Below are positions 44,465 through 56,879 of a stretch of DNA of 64,000 nt, piece after piece (positions within the stretch are counted from its first letter, which is position 1; each line of letters starts with the position of its first letter). The notes below the pieces were generated by a model. That model saw nothing but the letters and a program-made list of their open reading frames with translations, had not been told where the DNA came from and searched no databases. The DNA comes from Rhizophagus clarus (taxonomy: Eukaryota; Glomeromycota; Glomeromycetes; Glomerales; Glomeraceae), in contig BLAL01000236.1 of the NCBI GenBank assembly GCA_015698045.1, positions 186,001 through 250,000 on the forward strand. Direction: 5' to 3'. The translations under genes and the position numbers were made by a program.

Positions 44465-45320
44465 ATATATAAATATAAATAGCACTACCAATAGCAACCT
44501 AAATTAGATCTAAGACATAGCATGTAAAATAATAATCAATTATTTTTTCAAGCTTGTCTAAGAAAGTCACACCAAGTATTACTATCATATTATAAATACC
44601 ATACTCTGAAAATATTGTAAGTAATACACTGCACATATCCTTACTTGTATATCACTGCACTAAAAGTAGTCGTATTTTAGAATTTTTTTGATAACACTTA
44701 AGTATCCTTCTAAAAATTGCTTCATCATATACCACTTTAATTCCTAAATCATCTATTCGTAGATTATTAAAATATTGATTACATACAGTTTTAATATTTG
44801 CATCTTTATTTGGATTATTACCTACTTCTAATATTATTATGCATACTGGAGGACAGAATAGTTCATGATTAAAATAAATTATTTTTTCATTAATAATTTT
44901 GGCATCATATTCAAAAGAAAATTAATCTGAAAGATTACTTATAATTTGGCAATTAAGTAATTGTATAAAAATTGTATTAAAGATTAATGAAACTTCATTT
45001 GTAATTAAATTTTTACCAAAAAGTTTCATATTTTCATTTAATTGAATTTCTTCATCAGGAATTAAATTAAGTTCAATTAGCAATTGATACTGAAACAACA
45101 GATACAATATAATATGAGAACTACTGCAAGTTATATCATAAATATTTCTGTAAGTAAAAATCTTCTTCTTAAAATCAATATTATTTATAATACAAATGTT
45201 TTAGATATTAGGATTTTTCCAAATATAAAATTTAGGATCAGTTGCTTTCATACATTTAATTTTAAGAACTTTTTCATGTTTTCTAGTTATCCCTATATAG
45301 TGTTCTGAATGAATTAGGTT
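44465..45320 (-). pseudogene. degenerate transposon-type protein gene, unknown class
   Basis: One minus-strand frame continues across ~45110-44465: ELNLIPDEEIQLNENMKLF, SFEYDAKIINEKIIYFNHEL, LEVGNNPNKDANIKTVCNQYF, YDEAIFRRILKCYQ, YTSKDMCSVLLTIFSEYGIY, FLDKLEKIIDYYFTCYVLDLI, VAIGSAIYIYI. A further block upstream (45310-45200) reads HYIGITRKHEKVLKIKCMKA. Stops are TAA ~44921, TGA ~44651 (Q-x-TSKD, fits TGG) and TAG ~44487 (LI-x-VAIG, fits TGG). The pattern (W-TSKDM...GY.IY..G...LDK.E...DY) looks like proteins of repetitive transposon families in these fungi, but I cannot name the superfamily. Confidence 0.5.
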
Positions 45321-45800
45321 AGGTCAGATAACCTGTCTAATTTGATTCGACCTATTTAATTTGGTATAATACTTTAGATCAAGGTGAATATTATAAAAAA
45401 GTTTTTACAGGACCCTGAACTATATATAAATAGGTCAGGGGTTGAATTTGCTTATTGATCATATAAAATTTTTAAAAAGTTGCTTATTTCAAGAGTATTT
45501 TTAAAAATTTTATATCCTACATACCCCTGTATTTAAAAAATCTACTAATTGGATTTTAATGAAATTTATATTATTAGATTCGTCTTAATGAGACGAATCT
45601 AATGATATAAATATTATTTTGATAGAATTAATATTGACTAAGATATCCTAAATTAAATATTTTACTATACATCATATCTGATCTAAATGAGAGATGTTCG
45701 GGGTCCTGTTTTTACTAAAGTGACAAAATGACAAAAAAACTTTTTTTTTATATCAACTTGCTTACAAAAAAATATTTTGTAATATTTTTTTGTTAAAAAG
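45321..45800. repeat. AGGTCAGG-type low-complexity flank
   Basis: 'ttaggttaggtcagataacc' near 45318 and relatives at 47895-48070 and 55165-55640 are degenerate GGTCAG/CTGACC repeats. Two of these blocks bracket the 31-bp satellite. Confidence 0.5.
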
Positions 45801-45804
45801 CAGT

Positions 45805-47235
45805 TTAATTAAAAAATGTTTTTTAAGCATTTTAATTAAGAAAAATGCTTTTTTAAAGCGCTTTGGTCAAGAAAAATACTTTTTTAAAGCCCTTTGATTA
45901 CAAAAAATGCTTTTTAAAGCGCTTTGATTAAGAAAAATGCTTTTTTAAAGTGCTTTGATTAAGAAAAATGCTTTTTTAAAGACCTTTGGTTACGAAAAAT
46001 GCTTTTTTAAAGTGCTTTGATTAAGAAAAATGCTTTTTTAAAGCCCTTTGATTACGAAAAATGCTTTTTTAAAGCGCTTTGATTACGAAAAATGCTTTTT
46101 TAAAGCGCTTTGATTACGAAAAATGCTTTTTAAAAGCGCTTTGATTACGAAAAATGCTTTTTAAAAGCGCTTTGATTACGAAAAATGCTTTTTAAAAGCG
46201 CTTTGATTACGAAAAATGCTTTTTAAAAGCGCTTTGATTACGAAAAATGCTTTTTAAAAGCGCTTTGATTACGAAAAATGCTTTTTAAAAGCGCTTTGAT
46301 TACGAAAAATGCTTTTTAAAAGCGCTTTGATTACGAAAAATGCTTTTTTAAAGCGCTTTGATTACGAAAAATGCTTTTTTAAAGCGCTTTGATTACGAAA
46401 AATGCTTTTTTAAAGCGCTTTGATTACGAAAAATGCTTTTTTAAAGCGCTTTGATTACGAAAAATGCTTTTTTAAAGCGCTTTGATTACGAAAAATGCTT
46501 TTTTAAAGCGCTTTGATTACGAAAAATGCTTTTTTAAAGCGCTTTGATTACGAAAAATGCTTTTTTAAAGCGCTTTGATTACGAAAAATGCTTTTTTAAA
46601 GCGCTTTGATTACGAAAAATGCTTTTTTAAAGCGCTTTGATTACGAAAAATGCTTTTTTAAAGCGCTTTGATTACGAAAAATGCTTTTTTAAAGCGCTTT
46701 GATTACGAAAAATGCTTTTTTAAAGCGCTTTGATTACGAAAAATGCTTTTTTAAAGCGCTTTGATTACGAAAAATGCTTTTTTAAAGCGCTTTGATTACG
46801 AAAAATGCTTTTTTAAAGCGCTTTGATTACGAAAAATGCTTTTTTAAAGCGCTTTGATTACGAAAAATGCTTTTTTAAAGCGCTTTGATTACGAAAAATG
46901 CTTTTTTAAAGCGCTTTGATTACGAAAAATGCTTTTTTAAAGCGCTTTGATTACGAAAAATGCTTTTTTAAAGCGCTTTGATTACGAAAAATGCTTTTTT
47001 AAAGCGCTTTGATTACGAAAAATGCTTTTTTAAAGCGCTTTGATTACGAAAAATGCTTTTTTAAAGCGCTTTGATTACGAAAAATGCTTTTTTAAAGCGC
47101 TTTGATTACGAAAAATGCTTTTTTAAAGCGCTTTGATTACGAAAAATGCTTTTTTAAAGCGCTTTGATTACAAAAAATGCTTTTTTAAAGCGCTTTGATT
47201 ACGAAAAATGCTTTTTTAAAGCATTTTAATTAAAA
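45805..47235 (+). repeat. 31-bp satellite, about 45 copies
   Basis: Monomer GCGCTTTGATTACGAAAAAT + GCTTTTTTAAA, 31 bp. The first ~6 units are diverged ('ttaagaaaaatgc', 'gccctttg'). Then the array is almost perfectly homogeneous from ~46050 to 47230. A block of about 8 units (46125-46330) has TTTTTAAAA in place of TTTTTTAAA, a linked variant. Each junction carries the palindrome TTTAAAGCGCTTT. No ORF or transcription signal is seen. Confidence 0.97.
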
Positions 47236-47890
47236 AAATATTTTTTCCTTATTTTTAAGTATTTAATTTAAAAAATATGTTTTTTTCTTATTTTTAAGCG
47301 TTTAATTTTTAAAAAATGCTTTTTCTTAAGCGTTTAATTTAAAAAAATACTTTTTTCTTATTTTTAAGTATTTAAATTTTAAAAAAATGCTTTTTCTTAA
47401 ACGTTTAATTAAAAAAAAATAAAAAATACTAAAAAATAAAATGTTTAAATTAAAAGAAAAATAAAAATGCTAAAAAAATGAAGCATTTATATTAATTAAA
47501 AATAAAAATAAAAAATGCTATAAAATGAAACATTTAATTAAAAAAATAATAAAAAATGCTAAAAAATAAAGTATAATTAAAAGAAAAATAAAAAATGCTA
47601 AAAACTGAAATATATAATTAAAAGAAAAATAAAAAATGCTAAAAAATAAAGCGTTTAATTAAAAGAAAAATAAAAAATACTAAAAAAATAAAGTGTTTAA
47701 TTAGAAAAAAATAAAAAATACTAAAAAATGAAGCATTTAATTAAAAAAAAGTAAACTTGTTAAAAAATGAATTTTTAAGTGTTTAATTCAAAGAAATATT
47801 AAAAAAGTTTTTTTAAAGCATTTAAATTTAAAAAAATTTCTAAAAAACTTTTTTTTAAGCTAACGTTAAAATTTTAAAAAATGCTAAAAT
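47236..47890. repeat. decayed edge of the satellite (AAAAATGCTAAAAAATAAAG units)
   Basis: ~50-bp units of 'taattaaaagaaaaataaaa' and 'aatgctaaaaaatgaagca' continue after the satellite. They share the word AAAATGCT, as if the array edge had mutated. No genes. Confidence 0.6.
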
Positions 47891-48590
47891 TAGAGTTCTG
47901 AATGGGTCAGATCAGATCAGATTATGTAATTAACTTGAACTGATATTTTTTTTTGGATTAGTTCAGTTTAGGTAACTTGTCCTGATTTGATTCAACTTAT
48001 TTAACCTGATAACCTGCTCTGATCTAACCCAACACATTTGATCTGATAACCTAACTTGACCAACCCAACCTGTTTGATGTAAAGATAATAAAATGTTAAA
48101 AAATACTGTTCATCAGGAAAAATTTTGGTCTGCAAATCTGCGCAATTTTGCAGAATCCAATTCTGCGCAAATCTGAAGACATGCCGATGCCCAGCACTGA
48201 AAAATTTCATGGATTTCTGCGCAGTTCTGCAAACACAAAAAAATCTGCGAAAATTTTCAAAAACAAATCTACGAAAATTTTCAAAATTTTTGACAATTTA
48301 CAATTACTTTTATCGTTAATTAACATCAATTAATTTATTTAATTTATTTAATTAAAGCATTACAAATAAATCATTTACTACACTATTAACTACACTATTT
48401 CGGGTATTAAATGCACTAAATTTCCTAGCCTTTCATTCTTTACTTTCACTGTTTTGTTAAAAATGTAAAAAACGGGGTTTTCAAGGTTTTTTACCTTTAT
48501 ATTAGGATTGGAAATTTTTTTTCGGTTTCCTGTGCCTGCAAAAAAAACTAACAAAACCGTCAGTAAACGTTTCATTAAATAAAAAAAAAC
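47891..48590. other. GGTCAG-type repeats and AT-rich DNA
   Basis: 48000-48070 holds 'tgatctaaccc'/'gataacct' repeats. 48125-48240 has 'tctgcgcaa.tctg' repeats similar to 41.8 kb and 51.4 kb. Short ORFs here have no support. Confidence 0.4.
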
Positions 48591-50900
48591 AAAAAAAAAA
48601 ATTAAATTCCGTTTACTTTGAAATTCTATCCAGAGACAGGTCAGAAAACCGCAGACCTAAATTAATGTTTTTTGAAATTTTAATCTTCGAAATTCGTCCA
48701 GTAAATGTCTGGAAAGCCGATGACTTATAAAATAAAAAACAAAATGGTTAGTTGACGTTTCGTTTAAAAAAAATAATTTGAAGGTAAATACCTTCGAATT
48801 CCTCTAAAAGATCTCTGAAAAGACGCAAATCTAAAAAATGAATTCGAAACATTAATTAACGTTTTATTAATAAAAATTTTTTTTTATCTTTGGAATGATA
48901 TCTAGTCTGCTGCGAGATGGGGTCCATCTAAAAAAATGAAAACAAACATTATTTAATGTTTGTTGAAATAAAAACAAGATAAAAAATAATTTTTTTTACC
49001 TTCAGTCCGCTTTGAGTTCTGGACCTAAAAAAAAAATAAAACGAAATGTTAGTTTCGTTTTGTTTCGTAAAATAAAATATTATTTCGAGGTTTTTTACCT
49101 TTGAAATAACTCAGTCCATTTCTTCCAGACCTAAAAAAGAAAGAAAACGAATATTAGTTAATGTTCGTTGAAATAAAAGTAAAAAAAAATTATTTTTTTT
49201 TTACTTACAGTGATCCACCTATAAAGGACTTTCGAACCTAAAAAATAAAAAAAATGAACATTAGTAATTTTCGTTTAAATAAAACAAAAAAAAATAATAA
49301 TTTTTGAAGATTAATTATATTTTCGAAATACCATAGTGAAATTAAAGTAAAAAAAATTGTTTTTTTTACTTAATAATCTGCCTCAAAATGAAGTTCTGGA
49401 CCTAAAAAAAGGAGAAAAGCGAAACATTACTAACATTTCGCTAAAATACAAAAAAAAATTATTTTTTTTTCTTTACTTAATAGTCCGCCTCGAAATGGAG
49501 TTCCAGACCTTAAAAAAAAAAAGAAAAGTGAAATGTTACTAACATTTCGCTAAAATACAAAAAAAAAACTTATTTTTTTTTTATTTACAGTGATCCGCCT
49601 CGAAGTGGAGTTCCGGACCTAAAAAAAAGAAGAGAAGCGAAACGTTACTAACGTTTCGCTAAAATACGAAAAAAAAAACTTATTTTTTTTTTTTATTTAC
49701 AGTGGTCCACCTCGAAGTGGAGTTCTGGACCTAAAAAAAAGAAGAGAAGCAAAACGTTACTAACATTTCGCTAAAATACAAAAAAAAGAGCTTTTTTTTT
49801 ATTATAGTAGTTTGCCTCAGAATGGAGTTTTGGACCTAAAAAAAAGAAATACGAAATGAAATATTAACATTTTGTAAAATATATAAAAAAAAATTATTTT
49901 CATCTTCGAATACTTCAGTCTGTTTCGAATTGGAGTTCCAGACCTAAGAAAATGAAACAAACGTTAGTTAACGTTCGTTAAAATAAAAATAAAATAAAAA
50001 AATTATTTCAAAATTTTTCACTTTCGAAATAACCCAGTCCGTCTCAAAATGGAGTTTCAATCTAAAAAAAAGGAAATACGAAATGAAATATTAACATTTC
50101 GTAAAAAATATATATAAAAAAAATCATTTTCACCTTCGAATACTTCAGTCTGCTTCAAATTGAAGTTCTGAACCTAAGAAAAATAAAACGAACATTAGTT
50201 AACGTTCATTGAAAATAAAAAAAAAGGTATTTTTTTTTGAAGTTACCTTCAAAATAGAGTCAGAGCCTGTATGTTCGGTGTTCTGAACCTAAAAAAAAAA
50301 GATAAACAACTGATAATCAATGTTCGTTAAGTTAATTTAATAAAAAAAAAATTATTTCGAAGGCCATACCTTCGAAATGTGAAGTCCAGCTAAGATTTCC
50401 AGCAAAAACTCATCTTGAAATGCTGAAACAAGTATATTTTCAGCATAATTTTGTTCACTCATTCCAAAGTCCAGAAGAGCCCTAGTAAAGAAAAAAAGTG
50501 AAGGAATGTCAGAAACGTTCCCAAAACAAAAAAAAAAGAAATATGAAAAAAATATACCTATTTTTTAATTCTGAAGTTTAGAAGAGTTCTGCAAAAGCTG
50601 CAAAAGAAATTTTTTTAGATTATCAACCGATCTCTAGGTCATATGATACCGCAGAAGCTGATCGGCTACAAACTTCAATGCAGTAACCTTAGTTAGTGAC
50701 GTTCATCAAAATAAAGTAAATTAAACATTTCAAAGTTTACCTTCGAAATGAAGGCCAGAACTTGTTTTTCAGTATTTCGGACCTACAAAAAAGAAAATTG
50801 AACGTTAATAGATGTTTGTTAAAATAAAATTAATAAAAAAAAATTTTTTTTGAAGGTTACCTTCAAAAACTAGCGTTAACTAACATTCGTTTATGATCAT
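48590..50900 (-). repeat. long array of ~15-17 splice-bounded cassettes on minus strand
   Basis: Period about 110 bp. On the minus strand each unit reads pyrimidine tract-TTTTTTTAG|GTCCGGAACTCCACTTCGAG...|GTAAATAAAA, i.e. an acceptor, a 29-32-nt block beginning GTC and a GTAAAT/GTAAGT donor. The intron-like spacer carries a palindrome GAAACGTTAGTAACGTTTC (perfect in 49640-49665). Acceptor boundaries lie near 49020, 49131, 49235, 49395, 49507, 49615, 49727, 49837, 49946, 50057, 50170, 50286 and 50780. Block lengths 29, 30 and 32 nt are mixed, so a single long reading frame is not kept. Central units are most alike, as in a homogenising tandem array. Confidence 0.7.
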
Positions 50901-51980
50901 ATGTCTGGAACACCGTCAAAAGTACATTTAGGTCTTATAGAGGGTCTATAAAATAATTCTTTTAGGGAAATAGAAAAGTATATTTAATAAATTTTGAAGC
51001 TTAAAAACTACAAAAAAAAGTTTTTTCTTAGGGTATTTTTAGACTTTAAATTAAAAGACGTTGAAAAAAATTTATTTCTTTGAAGTGTTAAAAAAAAATT
51101 ATTTCTTTAAAAGGTGTTGAAAAAAATTATATTTATGAAAAATGTTGAAAAAAATTGTTTCCTTAAAGTATTGCGAATAAAAAGTTTGTGTCAAAGAAAA
51201 TTAAATGTAGAAAATAAACTGAAAGCTTATCAAAGTTTATCATGCAAAGTTTATCAAATTAAAGAAGAAAATTGTGATAATCTTTAAAGATTTTTGTACA
51301 AAGTATTTTTAAAAATCTGCAATTTTGAAGATTATCACAAATTTTTCATAAAAAAATCTTTGAAAAAAATAAAAAAATAATTTCTGCAGTATTGCGCAGA
51401 TTCTTAACAAAATTGTATAAAAAAAATGTGGCAATCTGCTAAAATTGCAGATCACCACAGATCTGAACTGATATAACTTTCTCGATGTTTTTTAAATTTG
51501 TTTTGATAATAAACCATTAAAAAAGCATTAAATCTGTTTTTTTTTAAATTTGTTTTGATAAAAAAAATGTTAAAATTTTGTTTTTTTAATTTGTTTGATA
51601 AAAATTCATTTTTACAATTCATTTAATTATTTTATAAAATAATGATAAAAAGCATTTTTTTTGATTTGTTTTTGATAATAAAATGAATTAAAACTGTTTA
51701 AAACTGTTTTTTTAATCCATTTTAATAAAAATGATAAAAAATGTTTTTTTATTTTTTGATTGATTGATTCATATTGAAAATATTGAAACCCATTTTTTTT
51801 GATTCAGTTTGTAAAAAATGTTAAAAAATGTTATTTTTAATTTGTTTTTGATAATAAAATGAATCAAAACCATTTAAAACTGTTTTTTAATCTGTTTTAA
51901 TAAAAAAAGTTAAAAACAGTTTGATATTTTTTTGATTCAGTCTGATAAAAAAAATGTTAAAAAATGTTTTTTTTGGATTG
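50901..51980. other. AT-rich low-complexity DNA
   Basis: Runs of 'gttgaaaaaaatt' (51060-51170), 'tctgcaattttg' (51300-51480) and 'aaaaaatgttaaaa...ttgttttgataa' repeats (51480-51980). No gene. Confidence 0.4.
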
Positions 51981-52431
51981 ATTACAGCTATTTTTTAAAT
52001 TATTGACCCTTCCTATTATTTTTAAAAAAATTTTCAGATACAGTCAGATGCAATCAGATGCAGTAATTCAGGTCAATTTATAGTACTGGCTAGAATTAAG
52101 AGTCACGTAGTTATACAAAATTCTAAAAAAGGAAATTTTCTGATTCTGCAAAAATCACAAAAAATATTTTTGTAGAATGGGTATTGCTCAATAAGGAAAT
52201 CATACACATGAGCATTTTTTTTGGGCGATACCCATTCTATAAAAATATTTTTTTGTGATTTTTGCAGAATCAGAAAATTTCCTTTTTTGGAATTTTATAT
52301 AATCACGTGATTCTTAATTTTGACCAGTATTATAAATCAGCCTGAATTACTGTGTCTGACTGCGTCTGATTGTGTCTGAAAATTTTTTTAAAAATAACAG
52401 GGAGGTCAATAATTTAGAAAATAGCTGTAAT
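51981..52431. mobile_element. long-TIR foldback MITE type 2, copy 2 (intact)
   Basis: Perfect ends ATTACAGCTATTTT / AAAATAGCTGTAAT, with arms of ~200 bp that are reverse complements (TCAGATACAGTCAGATGCA.. on the left, ..TGTCTGACTGCGTCTGATTG on the right; AATTTTCTGATTCTGCAAAA on the left, inverted on the right). Loop around 52200-52220. 451 bp, no ORF. Confidence 0.9.
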
Positions 52432-53690
52432 TCATTTTAATAAAAAAATGTTGAAAAGCATTTTTTTTGTTCGATTGATTCATATTAATAAAAAATGTTG
52501 AAAAATATTTTTTTTTTGATTTGATTTGATAAAAAATGTTAAGAAATATTTTTTTTTTATTCATTTTTGATAATAAAATGATAAAACCTGTTAAAAACAT
52601 TTTTTAATCTGTTTTGAAAAAAAAGAAAATGTTTTTTTTAATTTATTTTAATGGTTTATTGATTCAGTTTGGCAAAAATATTAAACTGCTTTTTTTATTC
52701 AGTTTGATAAAAAATGATAAAAAACATTAAATCTTGCTAATTTGCTCCCTAGGTGAAATCACCCAGGTGTAAATAATTTGCCAAAATTCAGGTGATTTAC
52801 ACGTATAAAAAATTTTACCTCTCATAATTAATTTATGAAATTTGATTGGCTAAAATTTACAATATTACGCATGTAAAAAAATCTAATCGGCTAATTTTTA
52901 TTTGAAAATTTCTGTTAAATAATTAATCTGACTACAAAAATAATAAAATTTATTTATATATTAAACTATGACTTTATTTATTTAAATACTATTTATCAAA
53001 GTACAATTATTTATCTTTAATGTAACTAGTAATGATAATGATATAAAAAAAAGTCTAACAATAATGGTAAAAAGAGAGAGAAAAAACGGAAATAATAAAA
53101 AAGAATCATTAGAAACAAAAAAAAACCAATGGGATGAAATGGTGACATAAAGTATAATTGGAGACAAAGAAAATGATAGGGAACGAAAGAGATAACAGAA
53201 AAAGAAAAGATAGTGAAAAAACAAGGAAAAGGACGTGAAAATAAAAAAAATAGGATTGAAAACAAAAGGAAATAGGGACAAAGTGAAAGGGGACAAAAAC
53301 GAAAATAAAAAGATAATGAGAGGGGACAAAAAACAAAAGGATAACGAGAAGATGATGAAGAAAAGATGATGAGGGTAAAACGATGATGAAAGTGAAACGA
53401 TGATGAGAATAAAATGATGATGAAAGTGAAACGATGATGAGGGTAAAACGATGATGAAGGTGAAATGATAATGAGGGTAAAATGATGACGAGGATGAAAT
53501 GGTGATGAGGACGAAATAATCATGAGAATGAAATGATAATAAGGACAAAATGGTGATGAGAACGAAAAAAAGAAAGGAAGTGAAAATGAAAAGAAAAGGG
53601 AAACAAATTAACAAAAAGACAAACCATAAAGAAGAAAAAATAGAGTTAGTAAATTGAAATATGAAAACAAATTTGAATAAAAATATAGAG
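52432..53690. other. AT-rich DNA, then purine-rich GATGA-type repeats
   Basis: At 52745-52765 'aggtgaaatcacccaggtg' is a palindromic block that recurs in altered form at 54320-54345 ('caggtgatatcacctgag'). From 53030 the plus strand is almost all purine; 53340-53560 consists of 'gatgatgagggtaaaacgat' units. The hydrophobic minus-strand ORFs (52982-53614 and overlapping) are translations of this pyrimidine-rich strand and not convincing genes. Confidence 0.45.
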
Positions 53691-54020
53691 AAGAAAAAAC
53701 TGCCATACCTTCCTTGTTCGCAAAACTAAGACTTAAAAAAAGAAAAGAATTAGAAACAAAAAAACAAAAAAGAGGAAAAAAAAAGAGGTAATATACTTTA
53801 ATGCAAAACTGGAAGAAATTAAAGACCTAAAAAGAGAAGAGAAATAAGAAATGAAAAGAAAAATGAAAACAAAAAAGAAGGAAGGATGAAAAAATGACAT
53901 TTTTTTGGCGTAAAACTGAAAGAGCTTAAAAGACCTAAAAGAAGAGGAAAGAAATTAGAAACAAGAAAGAAAAATGAAAACAAAAGAAGGAAAAAAAGAA
54001 CATACCTACATACTTTCGAC
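53690..54020 (-). repeat. three splice-bounded cassettes, minus strand
   Basis: On the minus strand: TTTTTTTAAG|TCTTAGTTTTGCGAACAAGGAAG|GTATGGCAG (53710-53735), TCTCTTTTTAG|GTCTTTAATTTCTTCCAG...|GTATATTACC (53790-53832) and CTTCTTTTAG|GTCTTTTAAGC... (53885-53940). Spacing is ~110 bp and blocks begin GTC as in the 49 kb array, but sequence is otherwise different. Confidence 0.5.
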
Positions 54021-55900
54021 CAAGTAAAGGGAAGTGAAAGGGATGAAAAAAAGAAAGGGAGTGAAAAGAAACAAAAAAAAAGAAGGGGGAGTGAAGAAAC
54101 AAAAAAAAATGAAGGGAAGTGAAAAGGAACGAAAAAAATAAAGAGAGAGCGAAAAAAAAATGGTGTAGAGTGAAAAAAAAATGAAAAAACAAGGAAATGA
54201 AAGTAATAATGGAAATAAAAGAACCACTTGGTGCGAAAAAAAAATAAACAAAAAAACTGCAAAAATTAATTGGGTTAAATCACCTATATCAAAATAATTA
54301 AATTATAAAAATCAATCAGGTGATATCACCTGAGTTATATCACTCCCGGTTAAAATTAGTTATAATCAAAAACATTTTTTATTTTTTGATTGATTGATTC
54401 ATATCGATAAAAAATGTTAAAAACCATTTTTTTGATTCAGTTTGTAAAAAATGTTAAGAAATATCTTTTTTGATTTATTTTTAATAATAAAATGATAAAA
54501 CCTATTTAAAAATAATTTTAATCCATTTTTGAAAAAAAATTTAAAAAATATCAAAATATTTTTTTTAGTTTATTTTAACGTTTTATTGATTTGGTTTGAC
54601 AAAAAAAAATTAAACCACTTCTTTTTTATTCAGTTTGATAAAAAATAGTAAGAAACGTTTTTTTGATTGATTAATTCATATTGATAAAAAATATTAAAAA
54701 CCATTTTTTTTTGATTTGATCTGATAAAAAAAAATGTTAAACCATTTTTTTAACTTGGTTTGATAAAAAATAATAAAAACATTTCTTTTAATATTAAAAA
54801 AACATTTTTTTTAATTCAGTTTAATAAAAAAACATTAAAAAACTTATTTTTTAATTCAGTTTACTAAAAAAACATTAAAAAACTTATTTTTTAATTCAGT
54901 TTACTAAAAAAACATTAAAAAACTTATTTTTTAATTCTTTTTGATAAAAAAAATGTTGTAATCCAGTTTTTTAATAAAAAAAATATTTTTTTAATTTGTT
55001 TTAATATAAAAAGTTAACATTAAAAAACATTTTAATAATAAATATCACATTTTTTTAAATTACATAATAATAAATCAGCTATAATAATAATAAAATTAAA
55101 TTTTACTTTTTAATATTTAATTATATTATACCCAGGATTTAAATAAAATATTTTTAATATAAAAAAACTTCAGGTCAACAGGTCAGTCAGGTCAGGTCAA
55201 AACTGTGACCTGATCTAATATTAGATTATGAATTTGATAATCTGATTCAGATATTTCAGGTCAATCTGACAGATCACCCAGATTGATTTTTACCCATTCA
55301 AAACTCTATCTAAAATGCTAAATATATTTTAAAGTATATAATTTTAAAAAAAATGCTAAAATAATTTTTTTTAAGTATTTAACTTTAAAAACATTTTTTT
55401 TTAAAGCCATTTAATTGTAAAAAAAATGTTAAATTGCTTTTTTTAGAGCATTTAATTTTAAAAAAAAAGTTAAATGCTTTTTAAACATTTAATTTAAAAA
55501 AAATAATAAATATATTTTTTAATTTGAGTTAAAATGAGTCAATTAGATCAGTCAAACAATGATCTGACTTAGGGTCAGGTCACAAATTTGATGACCTGAC
55601 CCAAATATTTTGAGTTAATCTGATAAGTTATCTGAATTAACCTAACACTATTCCTGCAGCATTTATTAATACTAAAAAATCATGAAAATTTAAAAGTAAA
55701 CGTGACTTTCAGTACAAATTGAAAATCATTCTAATAAGCCATATTTTATTTTGTACTTTTAAATCCAATAGAAATTATTATTAAATAAATAAAAATTACT
55801 ATTTTTTGAATTTTATTATTATTATTAATTGGTTTGCAACTATTATCATTATTAAGTCTATGCTTTTGTTACTATTTTTTTTTGTTTATTTGCATGTTTT
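54021..55900. other. purine-rich, then 'aaaaaatgttaaaaa' low-complexity DNA
   Basis: 54021-54250 is purine-rich. 54360-55060 repeats 'ttgattcagtttgataaaaaa' and 'acattaaaaaacttattttt' (three near-perfect ~54-bp units at 54810-54950). 55160-55640 has GGTCAG/CTGACC repeats. No genes. Confidence 0.45.
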
Positions 55901-55919
55901 CTTCTTTTTTTTAAATAAG

Positions 55920-56800
55920 AATTAAATAATATTATCTAATAATTCATAAAGTATTGATGGCATTGCTGAACAATATTTTTCTAGTGAATTATGTTCTTCT
56001 AATTCTTGCTTTTTCTATAAAATTTTTTCTTTATTTTTTATAAGTTTAAGTTCTATATATGATCCAATTTTTTGGGAATCTTGAAAATTATAATAGTAAT
56101 TCTTTATATTTATATAATATAACTTAAAAAAAGAACTAATAATAAAAAAACTTGGCAGTTCATGTAATATTAATATTATTAGTGCAGGTGAATAAATTCA
56201 TTTTTCATTTTCATTTGTAAATAATAATTGTTTAATTACTTTATAAAATAAGATAATGCCTTTGCTTTTAATAAATTATTATCAGAATTAGCAAAATTTA
56301 TAATCCAATTACTTATTAATTATAAACCTTTTTTTGTATCTTTATTATGATTTTCTTTTATTTTATATTGTAATGCTAATTTTTCTATACCCAGTTTTAT
56401 ATACAAATATCTACCATTTTTTTCAAAACAATTACAACATATGTATTATGATTTTTGATATAATTTTGCAATAGTAATAATTGGTTCGTTAATTTGTAAT
56501 AAATGGCATGATTTATAACTGATATAACACAAGCAGGTTTTTATTTTCAAGAGAAACTGTGTAATCATGACAAAAATTTTCATAGCTAAAAAAATTAATA
56601 TTGAGTTTACAAAATAAACAGCATCTTTGATATAAAAAACTAAATCCAATATTTTATCTTTTCTTAGCATTTTTTTTATAAAGATGATTTTGGTCAAATA
56701 TAAAGTGGTTTTGACATACTTTAAGATTTTCTAACTTTTTTTCAGCTTCAGAAACTATATTATCATCAATTTACTATGTGTCAATTAATTGTGCAAGTTT
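55920..56800 (-). pseudogene. degenerate protein gene with cysteine/histidine residues, unknown class
   Basis: Minus-strand frames carry, in order: DDNIVSEAEKKLENLKVCQNHF (about 56760-56690), an open 83-codon stretch (56697-56446) with KDAVYFVNSILIFLAMKIF and CYISYKSCHLLQINEP, then CFEKNGRYLYIKLGIEKLALQYK, KALSYFIK, ALIILILHELPSFF, and SAMPSILYELLDNII. Several frameshifts and stops separate them. It reads as one decayed protein-coding gene (~300 residues) of the same repetitive type as the 44.5-45.3 kb remnant; no catalytic motif lets me name it. Confidence 0.4.
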
Positions 56801-56879
56801 TCATAAATTTTTAGTCTCACCACATCTTTAAATTAATCCATTTTTTATATTTATTAATACATACATCAGGAAATTTTAT

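Noticed and set aside
45805-47235. CRISPR-like regular repeat
   Set aside because: Units are contiguous 31-bp tandem copies without variable spacers, in eukaryotic DNA.
52982-54262. Several hydrophobic minus-strand ORFs (up to 210 codons) that look like membrane proteins
   Set aside because: The minus strand here is nearly pure pyrimidine, so F, S, L and P codons without stops are expected. The length is explained by composition.
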